A stretch of DNA of 14,592 nucleotides from JAKSPM01 sp964450645 (GTDB taxonomy: Bacteria > Bacillota > Clostridia > Oscillospirales > Oscillospiraceae): the NCBI GenBank assembly GCA_964450645.1, contig CAYVEB010000035.1:1-14592 (forward strand). Reading direction: 5' to 3'. Positions 5,539 through 10,439 of the stretch are shown piece after piece (the first letter of the stretch is position 1; every line of letters begins with the position of its first letter). Below the pieces are notes generated by a model that saw only the letters and a list, made by a program, of their open reading frames with translations, was not told the origin of the DNA and made no database searches. The translations under genes were made by a program, and so were the position numbers.

Positions 5539-6804
5539 TTATCGATTCTCCTGCGCTTTGGGAGCGCCGGGATTTTTGGGCCGGCGCTGATAACGGCGGC
5601 GGTTGTTCGGCGCTTGCTTTGCCGCAGGCTTTCCCAACTCGTTGCCAGCGTTCCCAGGCACGTCCGTATGTTTCTGCACGCGCACAGGTTCGGCCTGCTT
5701 GGGCGCGCCGCCGTGCGCTTCTTCAGCCGCCTGCTTGCCGCCACGGCGGCGAGACCGGCGCCTCGGCGCCTCCGCCGGCCGCACCGGCGCTTCCACGGCG
5801 GGAATGTCCTCCGGCATGGACTTGATAATGATCGAATCCAGCAGCGGCTTTTGCTCCTCTGGCTCCTCTGGCTCCTCCGTCGCCGGGCGGTGCGACGGCT
5901 TGCCGGAAATGGGCGCCAGATCCTTTGGAATCGGCGGGTCGCTCTTCTTGGCCTTGCCGCTGCGCAGGACGCAGATGTCCCCGTTTTGGTAGCAGCCAAT
6001 GGTCTCCGGATGATCCTCCATGCGCACGCGGACGTTTTGTTCGAGCAGGTTCACATCGGTCACAGTTCCCCTGCCGTCGGGCGTGTCCACAAAGGATTCC
6101 AGCTTGGGGCAGGTCTTAATCAGGCCCTCGTAAGTCTCCTGTTCATATTTCAGGCAGCACATCAGCCTGCCGCAGGTTCCGGAAATTTTCGTGGGGTTTA
6201 GGCTGAGATTCTGCGTCTTCGCCATTTTGATGGACACCGGCTGAAAGTCATCCAAAAACTGCCGGCAGCAAAAGGGCCTGCCGCAAATTCCAAGACCGCC
6301 CACCATCTTCGCCTTGTCCCGCACGCCGATCTGGCGCAGCTCGATCCGCGTGCGGAAAATCGAGGCCAGACTCTTCACCAGCTCCCGGAAATCCACCCGC
6401 TCATCCGCGGTAAAGAAAAACAGAATCTTGCTGCCGTCAAAGGCACATTCGGCAGACACCAGCTGCATATCCAGCTTTTGCTCCGCAATTTTTTGCTGGC
6501 AAATGGTGAACGCCCGCTCTTCCTTCGCCCGGTTGTCCTCATTGATTTTCTCGTCCTGGGGCGAGGCGATGCGCAGCACCTTCCGCAGCGGCGAAACGAT
6601 TTCACCGTCCGAAACGCTGTGGCAGCCGCCCACGCAATAGCCGAACTCCTCGCCTCTGGCCGTGTCGATAATTACGTGATCCCCTTCTTTGACGTCTATC
6701 GCATTGGGATCGAAATAATAGGTTTTGGTACCGTTTCGAAAGCGGATATCACATACGAGCGTCTCGTTCGGCTGCCGGTCCATTTCTTCTTGTTCCTGAT
6801 CCAT
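5539..6804 (-). CDS. ricT: RicT/YaaT (PSP1 family) iron-sulfur regulator with a long basic C-terminal tail
   Basis: 421 residues. Residues 1-285 are the PSP1/YaaT domain, with the cysteine-rich core C174, C179-C180, C211, C216-C217 and C232. The blocks GGLGICGRPFCCRQFL and ISGTCGRLMCCLKYEQETY are diagnostic. In B. subtilis RicT acts with RicA and RicF as an Fe-S complex that helps RNase Y process mRNAs and affects sporulation, competence and biofilm. Family members are about 275 aa, so the tail (about 286-421) is an addition. It is disordered, first acidic with EEP repeats, then basic with RRRSRRRGG and RRRYQRRPK. GGAGG lies 6 bases before the ATG. The start is 17 bases after the holB stop, matching the B. 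subtilis holB-yaaT order. The symbol is assigned by family and synteny. Confidence 0.93.
   Translation of the reverse strand: MDQEQEEMDRQPNETLVCDIRFRNGTKTYYFDPNAIDVKEGDHVIIDTARGEEFGYCVGGCHSVSDGEIVSPLRKVLRIASPQDEKINEDNRAKEERAFTICQQKIAEQKLDMQLVSAECAFDGSKILFFFTADERVDFRELVKSLASIFRTRIELRQIGVRDKAKMVGGLGICGRPFCCRQFLDDFQPVSIKMAKTQNLSLNPTKISGTCGRLMCCLKYEQETYEGLIKTCPKLESFVDTPDGRGTVTDVNLLEQNVRVRMEDHPETIGCYQNGDICVLRSGKAKKSDPPIPKDLAPISGKPSHRPATEEPEEPEEQKPLLDSIIIKSMPEDIPAVEAPVRPAEAPRRRSRRRGGKQAAEEAHGGAPKQAEPVRVQKHTDVPGNAGNELGKPAAKQAPNNRRRYQRRPKNPGAPKAQENR
5853..5879 (-). repeat. Three 9-bp tandem repeats inside ricT
   Basis: GCTCCTCTG occurs at 5853-5861 and 5862-5870 and, with one mismatch, at 5871-5879. 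On the coding strand it gives the EEP-EEP-EEQ run in the acidic part of the RicT tail. The unit is in frame, so copy-number change by slippage would alter tail length without breaking the gene. Confidence 0.7.
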
Positions 6805-6821
6805 GACGTACCTCCATCAAT

Positions 6822-7769
6822 CTATAATAAAACGCTCAGCGCGCCGCAGATATGCCCCACGCCCACATTGGCCTCGGCTTGCTCCCGCGCGTCCCCGATG
6901 GCCTCCAGCGCGCGCAAAAGCTCCGCATTGGTGCGGCAGCGGGCGATTTTTTCGCACTGGACTACAGCCGCGGGCAGACCGGCCCGAACGCGCATCGCCT
7001 GTTCCAGCAGCGCCTGCCACTGGTCTAAAACCGGCAAGAGCTGCTCGCGTTTCAGCTTTTCCATAGGCGCCAGCACCTGCAAAATGGCCAGGCGGCTGCC
7101 GGCGCAAAACGCCTCGGCAAATTGCTCACTCTGCGGCAGCAGACCCTGTGCCTGATCCAGAAGCTCGATCGCCTGCCCCACATAGCCGCCGGACTGAAAG
7201 CATGCGCAGTCCCGTTCCGCCTGGGTTTTATCCGGGAAGCGCTTTCTCAGCAGCGCGGACAGCTGTTCAGGCGGCAGCGGCGACAAAGTCAGCTGGGCGC
7301 AGCGGCTGCGAATTGTGGGCAATTGCCGCTCCGCGTTCTCCGTAAGCAAAAGGAACACGCCATAAGGCGGCGGCTCCTCCATGGCCTTTAACAGGGCGTT
7401 CTGGGCGGCGGCGTTCAGATCCTGCGCCCTGGGAAAAATATAAATTTTCCGGTTCCCCTCGTTGGGATGCACCGCTATATCCGCGCACACCTGCCGCACC
7501 AGCGACACGGGGACAATTTTCTTGGACGCGTCGTCGGCCACGATCACATCCGGGTGCTGCCCGGAAAAGACCTTCCGGCACGCCTTGCACCGCCGGCATG
7601 GCCGCTCTCCCTCGCCTGTACACTCCAGCGCGGCAGCCAGCAAAGTCGCCAGCGTCTTTTTCCCGGCTCCCCGAGGCCCGCAAATCAAAATACTATGGGG
7701 CAACTTGTCCAGGCCTGCGTCCAAGCGCCGCTTCAGGCGTTCATTGCCTTGAAAATCGCCAAAGTCCAT
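6822..7769 (-). CDS. holB: DNA polymerase III delta' subunit
   Basis: 315 residues, normal for delta'. It is an AAA+ clamp-loader subunit that helps load the beta sliding clamp at the replication fork. Visible features are the P-loop GPRGAGKKT (31-39), a four-cysteine zinc module (C50, C58, C61, C64), the conserved NALLKAMEEPP (124-134) and TIRSRC (153-157, the clamp-loader SRC motif). A helical collar domain follows to the end. The start is the ATG at 7769; upstream there is only a weak GGGGGA ribosome binding site, about 10 bases away. An extended -10 promoter lies about 45 bases upstream. It is first in a two-gene unit with ricT, the same neighbours as in B. subtilis, although tmk, darA/yaaQ and yaaR are not adjacent here. 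DnaX would be longer with extra domains and is excluded by size. Confidence 0.93.
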   Translation of the reverse strand: MDFGDFQGNERLKRRLDAGLDKLPHSILICGPRGAGKKTLATLLAAALECTGEGERPCRRCKACRKVFSGQHPDVIVADDASKKIVPVSLVRQVCADIAVHPNEGNRKIYIFPRAQDLNAAAQNALLKAMEEPPPYGVFLLLTENAERQLPTIRSRCAQLTLSPLPPEQLSALLRKRFPDKTQAERDCACFQSGGYVGQAIELLDQAQGLLPQSEQFAEAFCAGSRLAILQVLAPMEKLKREQLLPVLDQWQALLEQAMRVRAGLPAAVVQCEKIARCRTNAELLRALEAIGDAREQAEANVGVGHICGALSVLL

Positions 7770-7813
7770 CCCAATCCCCCACTGTTTCCCCGCGGTGATA
7801 GCGATCTGATCTT

Positions 7814-7842
7814 ATTATAACAAGCTTCCTTGCATTTTTCCA
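7814..7842 (-). promoter_or_regulatory. Promoter of the holB-ricT operon
   Basis: On the minus strand, TGGAAA (7837-7842), a 17-bp spacer and a perfect TATAAT (7814-7819), preceded by TGT as an extended -10 element. The -35 is weak (4 of 6), which the extended -10 compensates. It leaves a leader of about 37 nt. Confidence 0.7.
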
Positions 7843-7888
7843 TCATTATTTTCGCATTGGGCAAAAATAACACTCATCTCCGTATCAA

Positions 7889-7918
7889 TTATGGCAGCGG
7901 CAAGAGCCGCTGCCATAA
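7889..7918 (-). terminator. Hairpin after the dCMP deaminase gene
   Basis: TTATGGCAGCGGC (7889-7901) pairs perfectly with GCCGCTGCCATAA (7906-7918), 13 bp with a 4-base loop. It lies 47 bases beyond the deaminase stop codon. The minus-strand tail TTGATACGG is a poor U-tract, so efficiency is uncertain. It also separates this gene from the holB promoter. Confidence 0.65.
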
Positions 7919-7946
7919 AATCTAGCAATGTGGGTCCGGTTTGAAA

Positions 7947-7974
7947 CAATTCTATCCTTCCAATTCTATCCTTC
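7947..7974. repeat. Perfect 14-bp tandem duplication across the dCMP deaminase stop codon
   Basis: CAATTCTATCCTTC at 7947-7960 is repeated without interruption at 7961-7974. Read on the minus strand, the first copy encountered contains the TAG stop of the deaminase, so the second copy is untranslated. It looks like a recent slippage duplication. Confidence 0.9.
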
Positions 7975-8454
7975 GCTGGGGTTTAGGAGGGAGTCGTCGT
8001 GGAACACCCACTCCTGCACATTGATGATGTCAAATTTATCCTTGGCGGTGCGAATGACGATCTTGCTCAGCCCCGCGTTGATGATCATCCGGCGGCACGC
8101 GGGACATGGCCGCAAATTTTCAATGCACGCGCCGCTCTGGGCCTCCAGCCCCGCTAAGTACATGGTTCCGCCGATGCACTCGCTGCGCGCGGCGGAGATA
8201 ATCGCGTTTGCCTCGGCGTGGACGCTGCGGCACAGCTCATACCGCTCGCCGTCGGGGATATTGAGACGGTCGCGGATGCAGTAGCCCATGTCCACACAGT
8301 CCGCGCGGCCGCGCGGCGCGCCGTTATATCCCGTGGATACGATCTCATCGTTGCGGACGATCAAAGCGCCCATGCGGGATTTGGCGCATGTGGAACGCTC
8401 CGAAACCGTCTGCGCAATGTCCAGATAATAATTTTCTTTGTCGATACGGCTCAT
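7966..8454 (-). CDS. dCMP deaminase (ComEB family)
   Basis: 162 residues, typical of zinc-dependent dCMP deaminases. The zinc-binding and catalytic residues are H79 and E81 in VHAEAN, and C117 and C120 in PCPAC. The upstream TGYNGAPRG block (41-49) is the family's substrate and allosteric-site signature. The enzyme converts dCMP to dUMP, feeding thymidylate synthesis in the cytoplasm. B. subtilis ComEB is the homologue; the comE competence operon neighbours are not seen here, so the symbol is left blank. AGGAGG lies 8 bases before the ATG. The gene is read from a strong promoter at 8671-8699 through a highly structured region of about 200 nt. Confidence 0.93.
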   Translation of the reverse strand: MSRIDKENYYLDIAQTVSERSTCAKSRMGALIVRNDEIVSTGYNGAPRGRADCVDMGYCIRDRLNIPDGERYELCRSVHAEANAIISAARSECIGGTMYLAGLEAQSGACIENLRPCPACRRMIINAGLSKIVIRTAKDKFDIINVQEWVFHDDSLLNPSEG

Positions 8455-8481
8455 AGACCCGTCCTCCTGACAAACGAAGAA

Positions 8482-8664
8482 TTAGGGACCCTCTGAACAA
8501 ACCACGGTGAACGCCTTGAGGCGCATCCTGCTTGCATCTTTTCCGTCGTACCTTTCAAAAATCCTTGCAAATCCAAAAAGAATTTGCCGCGGCTTTTGTC
8601 TTGTCTGACGAAAAATCTGACTGTGCAAACTACATGCCAGATTTATACAGAGCTTCCTTAGATT
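8482..8664 (-). ncRNA. Candidate 6S-like rod-shaped RNA or structured leader upstream of the dCMP deaminase
   Basis: Between the promoter at 8671-8699 and the deaminase ribosome binding site, the minus-strand RNA can fold into one long rod. The ends close by pairing 8648-8661 with 8482-8495: a 5-bp CTCTG/CAGAG stem, a 2x2 loop, a further 3 bp, then 2 more after a mismatch. Further in, 8607-8615 pairs with 8539-8547 (9 bp with one wobble), 8591-8598 pairs with 8556-8564, and 8567-8572 pairs with 8582-8587 as the tip hairpin. The 3' side of the open middle holds a small hairpin, CGCC-TCAA-GGCG. A rod of about 180 nt with a large central bubble and a strong sigma-A promoter is the form of 6S RNA. 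No clear terminator follows, so a deaminase leader is equally possible. Pairing was done by eye. Confidence 0.4.
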
Positions 8665-8670
8665 AGCTGT

Positions 8671-8699
8671 ATTATACACCAATTTTTAAAAGTTTGCAA
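8671..8699 (-). promoter_or_regulatory. Strong sigma-A promoter upstream of the structured RNA and dCMP deaminase
   Basis: On the minus strand, TTGCAA (8694-8699), a 17-bp spacer and a perfect TATAAT (8671-8676). Transcription should start near 8664, about 210 nt before the deaminase start codon. Confidence 0.8.
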
Positions 8700-8777
8700 G
8701 TGATTTTGTGCTTTTTCCTCCCTTTTCGTTAAAAATAATCGGATTTTTTTGCAATTTCGCTCCACTTCACCGTCATT

Positions 8778-8796
8778 TTTCGACATGCTTCGACAA
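8778..8796 (-). promoter_or_regulatory. Tandem Spo0A-box-like sites
   Basis: On the minus strand the sequence reads TTGTCGAAGCATGTCGAAA. Two TGTCGAA matches to the 0A box (TGNCGAA) lie in the same orientation exactly 10 bp apart, one helical turn. The pair lies about 80 bp upstream of the deaminase/RNA promoter and about 110 bp upstream of the ssnA -35, so either unit could be the target. Confidence 0.5.
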
Positions 8797-8902
8797 TTGT
8801 CCGGATAAATATCTGTATATGCAGATTAAGGCGAATCCTTTTTCAGTCAAAATGCTCAAAAAGCGAGGGAAAGATTTGTCAAAATAGATACCCGGAAAAC
8901 CG

Positions 8903-8931
8903 TTGCATTTGGCCGAAGAATCCTGTATAAT
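8903..8931 (+). promoter_or_regulatory. Sigma-A promoter of ssnA-ygfK
   Basis: TTGCAT (8903-8908), a 17-bp spacer and a perfect TATAAT (8926-8931). Transcription should begin near 8938, leaving a leader of about 143 nt before ssnA. Confidence 0.8.
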
Positions 8932-8937
8932 CAGTAT

Positions 8938-9049
8938 GTAATTAAAGATTGATAGCTGTAACGAAGTGCTGCGCGCACGGGCTGGCAACTATCACTCGGG
9001 CTTTGTACGAGTGGAGTTATTTTGAGGTTTTCAAGATGGCTCCTTTTTT
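8938..9049 (+). promoter_or_regulatory. Attenuator or riboswitch-like leader of ssnA-ygfK
   Basis: Three elements are visible in order. P1: TGATAG (8950-8955) pairs with CTATCA (8989-8994) and encloses a small hairpin, GTGC (8966-8969) with GCAC (8975-8978). Candidate antiterminator: AACT (8987-8990) pairs with AGTT (9015-9018), and CACTCG (8993-8998) pairs with CGAGTG (9008-9013). Terminator: 9013-9025 pairs along its full 13 bases, with several G-T wobbles, with 9031-9043 and is followed by six T. P1 and the antiterminator share bases, as do the antiterminator and terminator, which is the usual riboswitch layout. I do not recognise the aptamer with certainty. Given the gene content, a purine such as xanthine, urate or guanine is the first guess. 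Confidence 0.55.
9013..9049 (+). terminator. Intrinsic terminator inside the ssnA leader
   Basis: A 13-bp stem (9013-9025 with 9031-9043) with a GGTTT loop is followed by TTTTTT (9044-9049). It lies between the promoter and the ssnA ribosome binding site, so it can only act as a premature, regulated stop. Confidence 0.65.
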
Positions 9050-9080
9050 GTTTATTCTGAGCTTGATAAGGAGGATTTGT

Positions 9081-10421
9081 ATGTATCTTGTTGCAAACGG
9101 CAGACTGATCACCCGCAGCCGGGCGCTTGCCTACCTTCCCGACGGCGGCGTCGTTTTGGACGGCACAAAAATTAAGGAAGTCGGAACCACCAAGGCGCTC
9201 CGGGAAAAGTATCCCCAGGCGGAGTTCATCGACGCCAAGGGCGGCGTCATCATGCCCGCGTTTATTAACGCCCATACCCACATCTATTCGGCGCTGGCGA
9301 GGGGTCTGTCCATCGTTGGCAACAACCCCACCAACTTTTTCGAGGTCCTGGACGGAACCTGGTGGGCCATGGACCGCAAGCTGTATATGGAGGGCACACG
9401 CGCCTCCGCCAACGCGCTGTATATTGACTGCATCAAGCAGGGCGTAACCACAATTTTTGACCACCACGCCTCCTACGGCGAAATCCCCGGCACGTTACAT
9501 ACCATTGCCGAATCCGCGAAGAAATTCGGCATCCGCTCGTGCCTGTGCTATGAGGTCTCTGACCGCGACGGCGAGGAAAAGTGCCTGCAGGCGATCCAGG
9601 AGAACGCCGACTGGATCAGCGAATGTGCGCGGCGCAAGGATCCCATGTTGGCGGCTATGTTCGGCGGCCACGCGCTGTTTACCATTTCTGACAAGACCTT
9701 TGACCGGATGGTGGATGCCAACAACGGCCGTACCGGCTACCATATCCACGTGTCCGAGGGCATGAACGACGTGTACGATTCGCTGCAAAACTACGGCCGC
9801 CGCCCGGTGCAGAGGTTGCACGATCACGGCATCCTGGGCGAAAAAACCATTCTGGGCCACTGTATCCACGTGAACTCGGCGGAGATCGAGCTGATTAAGA
9901 ACACCGGCACGATGGTAGTCAACAATCCGGAGTCCAATATGGGCAACGCCGTTGGCATCTGCCCGGTCCTGCCCTTGTACAAAGCCGGCATCCTGCTCGG
10001 GATGGGCACCGACGCCTATACCAACGACATGCTCGAGTCCCTCAAGGTGGCCCTGTGCTCCCAGCGCAGCAACGCGTGCCTGCCCAATGTGGCATGGACG
10101 GAGGTCACAGACATGCTGTTTAAAAACAACGCGAAAATCGGCGCAAAATACTTCCCGGATAAACTGGGCGTTTTGGAGCCGGGCGCGGCCGCGGACGTGA
10201 TTGTCATGGACTACAAGCCGTTCACCCCCTTCTCCGACGCCAATGTGGACGGCCATATTATCTTCGGCATGACGGGCCGTCAGTGCCAGACGACCATTGC
10301 CAACGGCAAGGTGCTGATGAAAGACCGAGAACTTGTGGGCATTGACGAGGAGTGCGAAAATGCCTACATTCTGGAACAGGCCAAAAAACTGTGGGGCGAT
10401 TTGAACCACTGCACATATTGA
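9081..10421 (+). CDS. ssnA: Putative aminohydrolase SsnA
   Basis: 446 residues of the metal-dependent amidohydrolase superfamily, closest in kind to guanine deaminase and atrazine chlorohydrolase-type enzymes. The metal site is complete: H65-x-H67 in NAHTHIYSAL, H221/H223 in HIHVSEG (with E226), H260 and H263 in GHCIH, and D311 in GMGTDAY. SsnA is the name given to this protein in selenium-dependent molybdenum hydroxylase gene clusters, where it neighbours ygfK. In gut anaerobes such clusters have been linked to anaerobic purine and urate degradation. The exact substrate of SsnA is not settled. AAGGAGG lies 6 bases before the ATG at 9081; an in-frame ATG at 8949 would run through the leader terminator and is rejected. 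It forms an operon with ygfK 18 bases downstream. Confidence 0.92.
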   Translation: MYLVANGRLITRSRALAYLPDGGVVLDGTKIKEVGTTKALREKYPQAEFIDAKGGVIMPAFINAHTHIYSALARGLSIVGNNPTNFFEVLDGTWWAMDRKLYMEGTRASANALYIDCIKQGVTTIFDHHASYGEIPGTLHTIAESAKKFGIRSCLCYEVSDRDGEEKCLQAIQENADWISECARRKDPMLAAMFGGHALFTISDKTFDRMVDANNGRTGYHIHVSEGMNDVYDSLQNYGRRPVQRLHDHGILGEKTILGHCIHVNSAEIELIKNTGTMVVNNPESNMGNAVGICPVLPLYKAGILLGMGTDAYTNDMLESLKVALCSQRSNACLPNVAWTEVTDMLFKNNAKIGAKYFPDKLGVLEPGAAADVIVMDYKPFTPFSDANVDGHIIFGMTGRQCQTTIANGKVLMKDRELVGIDEECENAYILEQAKKLWGDLNHCTY

Positions 10422-10439
10422 TTACAGGAGGAAATCACC

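Noticed and set aside
8482..8682. 66-codon minus-strand open frame upstream of the dCMP deaminase
   Set aside because: It has no ribosome binding site, starts upstream of the expected transcription start, and the base pairing of the region fits a structured RNA better.
8949..9080. Longer N-terminus for ssnA starting at 8949
   Set aside because: It would run through the leader terminator hairpin and has no ribosome binding site. The ATG at 9081 has AAGGAGG at proper spacing and begins where the amidohydrolase fold begins.
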